DNA of 64,000 nt from Hydractinia symbiolongicarpus (Eukaryota > Cnidaria > Hydrozoa > Anthoathecata > Hydractiniidae): the NCBI RefSeq assembly GCF_029227915.1, contig NC_079880.1, positions 29,569,501-29,633,500 of the forward strand, read 5' to 3'. The notes below the pieces were generated by a model. That model searched no databases. It saw only the letters and a list, made by a program, of their open reading frames with translations, and had not been told where the DNA came from. Of this stretch, positions 9,201 to 20,245 are shown piece by piece. Position numbers and translations under genes: made by a program. The first letter of the stretch is position 1. Every line of letters starts with the position of its first letter.

Positions 9201-11977
9201 CTATACGGGCCAAGCCCGGGATTTACGGGAAATCGCGGGTTTTCGTTTGCCGGCGATTAAACTTCTTTTATTCAGCGTCTCATCAAAAATGAAAACATTT
9301 TTGAAAACTACAAGTCTTATGCGTTTTAGTGGTGAAAAAATAATTTAAAAAATCGTTCTGGAAATGAGTTTACTCACAGGGTACTTTCTTTATATACATT
9401 CGACTATACGGCCCAAGCCCGGGATTTACGGGAAATCGCGGGTTTTCGTTTGCCGGCGATTAAACCTCTTTCATTAAGCGTCTCATCAAAAATGAAAACA
9501 CTTTTGAAAACTACAAGTCTCATGCGTTTTAGTGGTGAAAAAAAAATTTAAAAAATCGTTCGGAAAATGAGTTTACTCCCCGGGTACTTTCTTTGTATAC
9601 TTTTGACTTTACAGGTCCAGTCCGGGATTTACGGGAAATCGCAGGTTTTCGTTTGCCGGCGTGTAAACTTCTTTTATTCAGCGTCTCATCAAAAATGAAA
9701 ACAAGTTTGAAGACTACAAGTCTCATGCGTTTTAGTGGTGAAAAAATAATTTAAAAAATCGTTCGGGAAATGAGTTTACTCCCTGGGTACTTTCTTTGTA
9801 TACTTTTGACTATACGGGCCAAGCCCGGGATTTACGGGAAATCGCGGGTTTTCGTTTGCCGGCGATTAAACTTCTTTTATTCAGCGTCTCATCAAAAATG
9901 AAAACATTTTTGAAAACTACAAGTCTTATGCGTTTTAGTGGTGAAAAGATAATTAAAAAAATCGTTCGGGAAATGAGTTTACACCCTGGGTACTTTCTTT
10001 GTATACTTTTGACTTTACAGGTCCAGTCCGGGATTTACGGGAAATCGCAGGTTTTCGTTTGCCGGCGATTAAACTTCTTTTATTCAGCGTCTCATCAAAA
10101 ATGAAAACAAGTTTGAAGACTACAAGTCTCATGCGTTTTAGTGGTGAAAAAATAATTTAAAAAATCGTTCGGGAAATGAGTTTACTCCCTGGGTACTTTT
10201 TTTGTATACTTTTGACTATACGGCCCAAGCCCGGGATTTACGGGAAATCGCAGGTTTTCGTTTGCCGGCGATTAAACCTCTTTCATTAAGCGTCTCATCA
10301 AAAATGAAAACAATTTTGAAAACTACAAGTCTCATGCGTTATAGTGGTGAAAAAAAAATTTAAAAAATCGTTCGGAAAATGAGTTTACTCCCCGGGTACT
10401 TTCTTTGTATACTTTTGACTTTACAGGTCCAGTCCGGGATTTACGGGAAATCGCAGGTTTTCGTTTGCCGGCGTGTAAACTTCTTTTATTCAGCGTCTCA
10501 TCAAAAATGAAAACAAGTTTGAAGACTACAAGTCTCATGCGTTTTAGTGGTGAAAAAATAATTTAAAAAATCGTTCGGGAAATGAGTTTACTCCCTGGGT
10601 ACTTTCTTTGTATACTTTTGACTATACGGGCCAAGCCCGGGATTTACGGGAAATCGCGGGTTTTCGTTTGCCGGCGATTAAACTTCTTTTATTCAGCGTC
10701 TCATCAAAAATGAAAACATTTTTGAAAACTACAAGTCTTATGCGTTTTAGTGGTGAAAAAATAATTTAAAAAATCGTTCTGGAAATGAGTTTACTCACAG
10801 GATACTTTCTTTATATACATTCGACTATACGGCCCAAGCCCGGGATTTACGGGAAATCGCGGGTTTTCGTTTGCCGGCGATTAAACCTCTTTCATTAAGC
10901 GTCTCATCAAAAATGAAAACACTTTTGAAAACTACAAGTCTCATGCGTTTTAGTGGTGAAAAAAAAATTTAAAAAATCGTTCGGAAAATGAGTTTACTCC
11001 CCGGGTACTTTCTTTGTAAACTTTTGACTATACAGGCCGAGTCCGGGATTTACGGGAAATCGCGGGTTTTTGTTTGCCGGCGATTAAACTTCTTTTATTC
11101 AGCGTCTCATCAAAAATGAAAACATTTTTAAAAGCTACAAGTCTCATGGGCTTTAGTGGTGTAATAATAATTTAAAAAATCGGTCGGGAAATGAGTTTAC
11201 ACCTTGGGTACTTTCTTTGTATACTTTTGACTATACGGGCCGAGTCCGGGATTTACGGGAAATCGCGGGTTTTCGTTTGCCGACGATTAAACTTCTTTTA
11301 TTCAGCGTCCCATCAAAAATGAAAACATTTTTGAAAACTACAAGTCTCATGCGTTTTAGTGGTGAAAAAATTTTAAAAAATCGTTCGGGAAATGAGTTTA
11401 CTCCCTGGGTACTTTCTTTGTATACTTTTTACTATACGGGCCGAGTCCGGGATTTACGGAAAATCGCGGGTTTTAGTTTGCCGACGATTAAACTTCTTTT
11501 ATTCAGCGTCTCATCAAAAATGAAAACGTTTTTAAAAACTACAAGTCTCATGGGCTTTAGAGGTGAAATAATAATTTAAAAAATCGTTCGGCTAATGAGT
11601 TTACACCCGGGGTACTTTCTTTGTATACTTTTGACTATACGGGCCGAGTCCGGGATTTTCGGTAAATCGCAGGTTTTCGTTTGCCGGCGATTAAACTTCT
11701 TTTATTCAGCGTCTCATCAAAAATGAAAACATTTTTGAAAACTACAAGTCTCATGCGTTTTAGTGGTGAAAAATTAATTTAAAAAATCGTTCGGGAAATG
11801 AGTTTACTCCCTGGGTACTTTCTTTGTATACTTTTGATTATACGGGCCGAGTCCGGGGTTTCCGGGAAATGGCGGGTTTTCGTTTGCCGGCGATTAAACT
11901 TCTTTTATTCAGCGTCTCATCAAAAATAAAACATTTTTGAAAACTACAAGTCTCATGCGTTTTAGTGGTGAAAAGAT

Positions 11978-14900
11978 AATTTAAAAAATCGTTCGGGAAA
12001 TGAGTTTACACCCTGGGTACTTTCTTTGTATACTTTTGACTTTACAGGTCCAGTCCGGGATTTACGGGAAATCGCAGGTTTTCGTTTGCCGGCGTTTAAA
12101 CTTCTTTTATTCAGAGTCTTATCAAAAATGAAAACAAGTTTGAAGACTACAAGTCTCATGCGTTTTAGTGGTGAAAAAATAATTTAAAAAATCGTTCGGG
12201 AAATGAGTTTACTCACAGGGTACTTTCTTTATATACATTCGACTATACGGCCCAAGCCCGGGATTTACGGGAAATCGCGGGTTTTCGTTTGCCGGCGATT
12301 AAACCTCTTTCATTAAGCGTCTTATCAAAAATGAAAACACTTTTGAAAACTACAAGTCTCATGCGTTTTAGTGGTGAAAAAAAAATTTAAAAAATCGTTC
12401 GGAAAATGAGTTTACTCCCCGGGTACTTTCTTTGTAAACTTTTGACTTTACAGGTCCAGTCCGGGATTTACGGGAAATCGCAGGTTTTCGTTTGCCGGCG
12501 GTTAAACTTCTTTTATTCAGCGTCTCATCAAAAATGAAAACAAGTTTGAAGACTACAAGTCACATGCGTTTTAGTGGTGAAAAAATAATTTAAAAAATCG
12601 TTCGGGAAATGAGTTTACTCCCTGGGTACTTTCTTTGTATACTTTTGACTATACGGGCCAAGCCCGGGATTTACGGGAAATCGCGGGTTTTCGTTTGCCG
12701 GCGATTAAACTTCTTTTATTCAGCGTCTCATCAAAAATGAAAACATTTTTGAAAACTACAAGTCTTATGCGTTTTAGTGGTGAAAAAATAATTTAAAAAA
12801 TCGTTCTGGAAATGAGTTTACTCACAGGGTACTTTCTTTATATACATTCGACTATACGGCCCAAGCCCGGGATTTACGGGAAATCGCGGGTTTTCGTTTG
12901 CCGGCGATTAAACCTCTTTCATTAAGCGTCTCATCAAAAATGAAAACACTTTTGAAAACTACAAGTCTCATGCGTTTTAGTGGTGAAAAAAAAATTTAAA
13001 AAATCGTTCGGAAAATGAGTTTACTCCCCGGGTACTTTCTTTGTATACTTTTGACTTTACAGGTCCAGTCCGGGATTTACGGGAAATCGCAGGTTTTCGT
13101 TTGCCGGCGTGTAAACTTCTTTTATTCAGCGTCTCATCAAAAATGAAAACAAGTTTAAAGACTACAAGTCTCATGCGTTTTAGTGGTGAAAAAATAATTT
13201 AAAAAATCGTTCGGGAAATGAGTTTACTCCCTGGGTACTTTCTTTGTATACTTTTGACTATACGGGCCAAGCCCGGGATTTACGGGAAATCGCGGGTTTT
13301 CGTTTGCCGGCGATTAAACTTCTTTTATTCAGCGTCTCATCAAAAATGAAAACATTTTTGAAAACTACAAGTCTTATGCGTTTTAGTGGTGAAAAGATAA
13401 TTAAAAAAATCGTTCGGGAAATGAGTTTACACCCTGGGTACTTTCTTTGTATACTTTTGACTTTACAGGTCCAGTCCGGGATTTACGGGAAATCGCAGGT
13501 TTTCGTTTGCCGGCGTTTAAACTTTTTTTATTCAGCGTCTCATCAAAAATGAAAACAAGTTTGAAGACTACAAGTCTCATGCGTTTTAGTGGTGAAAAAA
13601 TAATTTAAAAAATCGTTCGGGAAATGAGTTTACTCCCTGGGTACTTTTTTTGTATACTTTTGACTATACGGGCCAAGCCCGGGATTTACGGGAAATCGCG
13701 GGTTTTCGTTTGCCGGCGATTAAACTTCTTTTATTCAGCGTCTCATCAAAAATGAAAACATTTTTTAAAACTACAAGTCCTATGCGTTTTAGTGGTGAAA
13801 AAATAATTTAAAAAATCGTTCTGGAAATGAGTTTACTCACAGGGTACTTTCTTTATATACATTCGACTATACGGCCCAAGCCCGGGATTTACGGGAAATC
13901 GCAGGTTTTCGTTTGCCGGCGATTAAACCTCTTTCATTAAGCGTCTCATCAAAAATGAAAACACTTTTGAAAACTACAAGTCTCATGCGTTTTAGTGGTG
14001 AAAAAAAAATTTAAAAAATCGTTCGGAAAATGAGTTTACTCCCCGGGTACTTTCTTTGTATACTTTTGACTTTACAGGTCCAGTCCGGGATTTACGGGAA
14101 ATCGCAGGTTTTCGTTTGCCGGCGTGTAAACTTCTTTTATTCAGCGTCTCATCAAAAATGAAAACAAGTTTGAAGACTACAAGTCTCATGCGTTTTAGTG
14201 GTGAAAAAATAATTTAAAAAATCGTTCGGGAAATGAGTTTACTCCCTGGGTACTTTCTTTGTATACTTTTGACTATACGGGCCAAGCCCGGGATTTACGG
14301 GAAATCGCGGGTTTTCGTTTGCCGGCGATTAAACTTCTTTTATTCAGCGTCTCATCAAAAATGAAAACACTTTTGAAAACTACAAGTCTTATGCGTTTTA
14401 GTGGTGAAAAAATAATTTAAAAAATCGTTCTGGAAATGAGTTTACTCACAGGATACTTTCTTTATATACATTCGACTATACGGCCCAAGCCCGGGATTTA
14501 CGGGAAATCGCGGGTTTTCGTTTGCCGGCGATTAAACCTCTTTCATTAAGCGTCTCATCAAAAATGAAAACACTTTTGAAAACTACAAGTCTCATGCGTT
14601 TTAGTGGTGAAAAAAAAATTTAAAAAATCGTTCGGAAAATGAGTTTACTCCCCGGGTACTTTCTTTGTAAACTTTTGACTATACAGGCCGAGTCCGGGAT
14701 TTACGGGAAATCGCGGGTTTTTGTTTGCCGGCGATTAAACTTCTTTTATTCAGCGTCTCATCAAAAATGAAAACATTTTTAAAAGCTACAAGTCTCATGG
14801 GCTTTAGTGGTGAAATAATAATTTAAAAAATCGTTCGGGAAATGAGTTTACACCCTGGGTACTTTCTTTGTATACTTTTGACTATACGGGCCGAGTCCGG

Positions 14901-16096
14901 GATTTACGGGAAATCGCGGGTTTTCGTTTGCCGACGATTAAACTTCTTTTATTCAGCGTCCCATCAAAAATGAAAACATTTTTGAAAACTACAAGTCTCA
15001 TGCGTTTTAGTGGTGAAAAAATTTTAAAAAATCGTTCGAGAAATGAGTTTACTCCCTGGGTACTTTCTTTGTATACTTTTTACTATACGGGCCGAGTCCG
15101 GGATTTACGGAAAATCGCGGGTTTTAGTTTGCCGACGATTAAACTTCTTTTATTCAGCGTCTCATCAAAAATGAAAACATTTTTAAAAACTACAAGTCTC
15201 ATGGGCTTTAGAGGTGAAATAATAATTTAAAAAATCGTTCGGCTAATGAGTTTACACCCGGGGTACTTTCTTTGTATACTTTTGACTATACGGGCCGAGT
15301 CCGGGATTTTCGGTAAATCGCAGGTTTTCGTTTGCCGGCGATTAAACTTCTTTTATTCAGCGTCTCATCAAAAATGAAAACATTTTTGAAAACTACAAGT
15401 CTCATGCGTTTTAGTGGTGAAAAAATAATTTAAAAAATCGTTCGGGAAATGAGTTTACTCCCTGGGTACTTTCTTTGTATACTTTTGATTATATGGGCCG
15501 AGTCCGGGGTTTCCGGGAAATGGCGGGTTTTCGTTTGCCGGCGATTAAACTTCTTTTATTCAGCGTCTCATCAAAAATAAAACATTTTTGAAAACTACAA
15601 GTCTCATGCGTTTTAGTGGTGAAAAGATAATTTAAAAAATCGTTCGGGAAATGAGTTTACACCCTGGGTACTTTCTTTGTATACTTTTGACTTTACAGGT
15701 CCAGTCCGGGATTTACGGGAAATCGCAGGTTTTCGTTTGCCGGCGTTTAAACTTCTTTTATTCAGAGTCTTATCAAAAATGAAAACAAGTTTGAAGACTA
15801 CAAGTCTCATGCGTTTTAGTGGTGAAAAAATAATTTAAAAAATCGTTCGGGAAATGAGTTTACTCACAGGGTACTTTCTTTATATACATTCGACTATACG
15901 GCCCAAGCCCGGGATTTACGGGAAATCGCGGGTTTTCGTTTGCCGGCGATTAAACCTCTTTCATTAAGCGTCTCATCAAAAATGAAAACACTTTTGAAAA
16001 CTACAAGTCTCATGCGTTTTAGTGGTGAAAAAAAAATTTAAAAAATCGTTCGGAAAATGAGTTTACTCCCCGGGTACTTTCTTTGTAAACTTTTGA
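11978..16096 (+). repeat. Rearranged 18-monomer relative of the 16-mer HOR
   Basis: The region 10,230-12,445 reappears at 13,881-16,096 with an offset of 3,651 bp (18 x 203 minus 3). The region 9.5-10.1 kb reappears at 13.0-13.55 kb with an offset of 3,448 bp (17 monomers minus 3). A 5-monomer (1,015 bp) internal duplication links about 12,977 and 13,992. The block is therefore the 16-mer unit with monomers inserted by out-of-step exchange. Only satellite sequence is present. Confidence 0.82.
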
Positions 16097-16239
16097 CTAT
16101 ACAGGCCGAGTCCGGGATTTACGGGAAATCGCGGGTTTTCGTTTGCCGGCGATTAAACTTCTTTTATTCAGCGTTCCATCAAAAATGAAAACATTTTTGA
16201 AAACTACAAGTCTCATGCGTTTTAGTGGTGAAAAAATAA

Positions 16240-16248
16240 TATAAAAAA
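16240..16248 (+). promoter_or_regulatory. TATA-like word in the linker of one monomer subtype (weak)
   Basis: A T-to-A change in the linker (AATAATTTAAAA to AATAATATAAAA) creates TATAAAAAA. It recurs in beta5-linked monomers, for example near 19.3, 24.6, 30.4, 31.1, 38.2 and 47.1 kb. No start site, transcript or gene lies downstream. I treat it as a sequence coincidence that could allow satellite transcription. Confidence 0.2.
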
Positions 16249-16375
16249 TCGTTCGGGAAATGAGTTTACTCCCTGGGTATTTTCTTTGTATACTTTTTAC
16301 TATACGGGCCAAGCCCGGGACTTAGGGGAAATCGCTGGTTTTCGTTTGCCGGCGATTAAACCTCTTTCATTAAGC

Positions 16376-16419
16376 GTCTCATCAAAAATGAAAACATTTT
16401 TGAAAACTACAAGTCTCAT
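16376..16419 (+). other. 7-bp direct repeat GTCTCAT flanking the hairpin
   Basis: GTCTCAT occurs at 16,376-16,382 and 16,413-16,419, 37 bp apart, on either side of the A/T-rich inverted repeat. The arrangement is present in most monomers; some carry TCTTAT in the second copy. It resembles a short insertion with a target duplication but may be chance. Confidence 0.6.
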
Positions 16420-16634
16420 GCGTTTTAGTGGTGAAAAAATAATTTAAAAAATCGTTCGGAAAATGAGTTTACTCCCTGGGTACTTTCTTTGTATACTTTT
16501 GACTATACGGGCCGAGTCCGGGATTTTCGGTAAATCGCAGGTTTTTGTTTGACGGCGATTAAACTTCTTTTATTCAGCGTCTCATCAAAAATGAAAACAA
16601 GTTTGAAGACTACAAGTCTCATGCGTTTTAGTGG

Positions 16635-16837
16635 TGAAAAAATAATTTAAAAAATCGTTTGGGAAATGAGTTTACTCCCTGGGTACTTTCTTTGTATACT
16701 TTTGACTATACGGGCCGAGTCCGGGATTTTCGGTAAATCGCAGGTTTTCGTTTGCCGGCGATTAAACTTCTTTTATTCAGCGTCTCATCAAAAATGAAAA
16801 CAAGTTTGAAGACTACAAGTCTCATGCGTTTTAGTGG
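16635..16837 (+). repeat. Reference monomer, subtype beta2/delta2
   Basis: A 203-bp unit whose core reads GAGTCCGGGATTTTCGG followed by TAAATCGCAGG. Its delta segment is ACAAGTTTGAAGACTAC. Two of the four GGG runs are lost, and the delta inverted repeat is broken (CAAGTTTGA for CATTTTTGA). The subtype is common from 16 to 27 kb and scattered elsewhere. Confidence 0.88.
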
Positions 16838-16949
16838 TGAAAAAATAATTTAAAAAATCGTTCGGGAAATGAGTTTACTCCCTGGGTACTTTCTTTGTAT
16901 ACTTTTGACTATACGGGCCAAGCCCGGGATTTACGGGAAATCGCAGGTT

Positions 16950-17870
16950 TTCGTTTGCCGGCGATTAAACTTCTTTTATTCAGCGTCTCATCAAAAGTGA
17001 AAACATTTTTGAGAACTACAAGTCTTATGCGTTTTAGTGGTGAAAAAATAATTTAAAAAATCGTTCTGGAAATGAGTTTACTCACAGGGTACTTTCTTTA
17101 TATACATTCGACTATACGGCCCAAGCCCGGGATTTACGGGAAATCGCGGGTTTTCGATTGCCGGCGATTAATTCTCTTTCATTAAGCGTCTGATCAAATA
17201 TGAAAACACTTTTGAAAACTACAAGTCTCATGGGCTTTAGTGGTGAAATAATAATTTAAAAAATCGTTCGGGAAATGAGTTTACACCCTGGGTACTTTCT
17301 TTGTATACTTTTGACTATACGGGCCGAGTCCGGGATTTTCGGTAAATCGCAGGTTTTCGTTTGCCGGCGATTAAACTTCTTTTATTCAGCGTCTCATCAA
17401 AAATGAAAACAAGTTTGAAGACTACAAGTCTCATGCGTTTTAGTGGTGAAAAAATAATTTAAAAAATCGTTCGGGAAATGAGTTTACTCCCTGGGTACTT
17501 TCTTTGTATACTTTTGACTATACGGGCCAAGCCCGGGATTTACGGGAAATCGCGGGTTTTCGTTTGCCGGCGATTAAACTTCTTTTATTCAGCGTCTCAT
17601 CAAAAGTGAAAACATTTTTGAGAACTACAAGTCTTATGCGTTTTAGTGGTGAAAAAATAATTTAAAAAATCGTTCTGGAAATGAGTTTACTCACAGGGTA
17701 CTTTCTTTATATACATTCGACTATACGGCACAAGCCCGGGATTTACGGGAAATCGCGGGTTTTCGATTGCCGGCGATTAATTCTCTTTCATTAAGCGTCT
17801 GATCAAATATGAAAACACTTTTGAAAACTACAAGTCTCATGGGCTTTAGTGGTGAAATAATAATTTAAAA
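16950..17870 (+). repeat. 3-monomer tandem duplication, 609-bp offset
   Basis: The rare combination CAAAAGTGAAAAC plus TTTTTGAGAACTAC at about 16,993 returns at about 17,602. GATTAATTCTCTTTC at 17,166 returns at 17,775. Both offsets are 609 bp (3 x 203). This small duplication accounts for extra monomers in the first member of the surrounding 15-mer-offset pair. Confidence 0.8.
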
Positions 17871-20245
17871 AATCGTTCGAGAAATGAGTTTACACCCTGG
17901 GTACTTTCTTTGTATACTTTTGACTATACGGGCCGAGTCCGGGATTTACGGGAAATCGCGGGTTTTCGTTTGCCGGCGATTAAACTTCTTTTATTCAGCG
18001 TCCCATCAAAAATGAAAACATTTTGGAAAACTACAAGTCTCATGCGTTTTAGTGGTGAAAAAATATTTTAAAAAATCGTTCGGGAAATAAGTTTACTCCC
18101 TGGGTACTTTCTTTGTATACTTTTGACTATACGGGGCGAGTCCGGGATTTACGGAAAATCGCGGGTTTTAGTTTGCCGACGATTAAACTTCTTTTATTCA
18201 GCGTCTCATCAAAAATGAAAACATTTTTAAAAACTACAAGTCTCATGGGCTTTAGAGGTGAAATAATAATTTAAAAAATCGTTCGGGTAATGAGTTTACA
18301 CCCGGGGTACTTTCTTTGTATACTTTTGACTATACGGGCCGAGTCCAGGATTTTCGGTAAATCGCAGGTTTTCGTTTGCCGGCGATTAAACTTCTTTTAT
18401 TCAGCGTCTCATCAAAAATGAAAACATTTTTGAAAACTACAAGTCTCATGCGTTTTAGTGGTGAAAAAATAATTTAAAAAATCGTTCGGGAAATGAGTTT
18501 ACTCCCTGGGTACTTTCTTTGTATACTTTTGATTATACGGGCCGAGTCCGGGGTTTCCGGGAAATGGCGGGTTTTCGTTTGCCGGCGATTAAACTTCTTT
18601 TATTCAGCGTCTCATCAAAAATGAAAACATTTTTAAAAACTACAAGTCTCATGCGTTTTAGTGGTGAAAAGATAATTTAAAAAATCGTTCGGGAAATGAG
18701 TTTACACCCTGGGTACTTTCTTTGTATACTTTTGACTTTACAGGTCCAGTCCGGGATTTACGGGAAATCGCAGGTTTTCGTTTGCCGGCGTTTAAACTTC
18801 TTTTATTCAGAGTCTCATCAAAAATGAAAACAAGTTTGAAGACTACAAGTCTCATGCGTTTTAGTGGTGAAAAAATAATTTAAAAAATCGTTCGGGAAAT
18901 GAGTTTACTCACAGGGTACTTTCTTTATACACATTCGACTATACGGCCCAAGCCCGGGATTTACGGGAAATCGCGGGTTTTCGTTTGCCGGCGATTAAAC
19001 CTCTTTCATTAAGCGTCTCATCAAAAATGAAAACACTTTTGAAAACTACAAGTTTCATGCGTTTTAGTGGTGAAAAAAAAGTTTAAAAAATCGTTCGGAA
19101 AATGAGTTTACTCCCCGGGTACTTTCTTTGTAAACTTTTGACTATACAGGCCGAGTCCGGGATTTACGGGAAATCGCAGGTTTTCGTTTGCCGGCGATTA
19201 AACTTCTTTTATTCAGCGTTCCATCAAAAATGAAAACATTTTTGAAAACTACAAGTCTCATGCGTTTTAGTGGTGAAAAAATAATATAAAAAATCGTTCG
19301 GGAAATGAGTTTACTCCCTGGGTATTTTCTTTGTATACTTTTTACTATACGGGCCAAGCCCGGGACTTAGGGGAAATTGCTGGTTTTCGTTTGCCGGCGA
19401 TTAAACCTCTTTCATTAAGCGTCTCATCAAAAATGAAAACATTTTTGAAAACTACAAGTCTCATGCGTTTTAGTGGTGAAAAAATAATTTAAAAAATCGT
19501 TCGGAAAATGAGTTTACTCCCTGGGTACTTTCTTTGTATACTTTTGACTATACTGGCCGAGTCCGGGATTTTCGGTAAATCGCAGGTTTTCGTTTGACGG
19601 CGATTAAACTTCTTCTATTCAGCGTCTCATCAAAAATGAAAACAAGTTTGAAAACTACAAGTCTCATGCGTTTTAGTGGTGAAAAAATAATTTAAAAAAT
19701 CGTTTGGGAAATGAGTTCACTCCCTGGGTACTTTCTTTGTATTCTTTTGACTATACGGGCCAAGTCCGGGATTTTCGGTAACTCGCAGGTTTTCGTTTGT
19801 CGGCGATTAAACTTCTTTTATTCAGCGTCTCATCAAAAATGAAAACAAGTTTAAAGACTACAAGTCTCATGCGTTTTAGTGGTGAAAAAATAATTTAAAA
19901 AATCGTTCGGGAAATGAGTTTACTCCCTGGGTACTTTCTTTGTATACTTTTGACTATACGGGCCAAGCCCGGGATTTACGGGAAATCGCGGGTTTTCGTT
20001 TGCCGGCGATTAAACTTCTTTTATTCAGCGTCTCATCAAAAGTGAAAACATTTTTGAAAACTACAAGTCTTATGCGTTTTAGTGGTGAAAAAATAATTTA
20101 AAAAATCGTTCTGGAAATGAGTTTACTCACAGGGTACTTTCTTTATATACATTCGACTATACGGCCCAAGCCCGGGATTTACGGGAAATCGCGGGTTTTC
20201 GTTTGCCGGCGATTAATTCTCTTTCATTAAGCGTCTGATCAAATA

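Larger units (their letters stand above)
5490..11977 (+). repeat. 16-monomer HOR, 3,244 bp x 2
   Basis: Two tandem copies lie at about 5,490-8,733 and 8,734-11,977. The rare words CCGAAAAATGGCGGG, GGCGTGTAAAC and GAAAAAATTTTAAAAAATCG recur exactly 3,244 bp apart. The unit is 16 monomers minus 4 bp, explained by two 1-bp losses (AAAATTAAAC, AAAATAAAAC) and one 2-bp loss in the AAAAAATTTTAAAA linker. By eye only a few substitutions separate the copies, for example ACCCTGGG/ACCTTGGG near 7,965/11,209. This points to a very recent duplication or to conversion. Confidence 0.92.
16229..16431 (+). repeat. Reference monomer, subtype beta5 with TATA-like linker
   Basis: A 203-bp unit with the linker AATAATATAAAAAATCG, the sequence TATTTTCTTTGTATACTTTT, and the core CCCGGGACTTAGGGG followed by AAATCGCTGG. 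Gamma2 and delta1 follow. It is occasional on the left (also 19.3 and 24.5 kb) but one of the main types after 30 kb. Confidence 0.88.

Noticed and set aside
16097-16312. 71-codon minus-strand frames recurring more than 20 times (16,097, 19,142, 24,420, 30,305, 51,380 and others)
   Set aside because: They appear where the linker has TAATATAAAA instead of TAATTTAAAA, and are a by-product of that single base change. No gene-like features.
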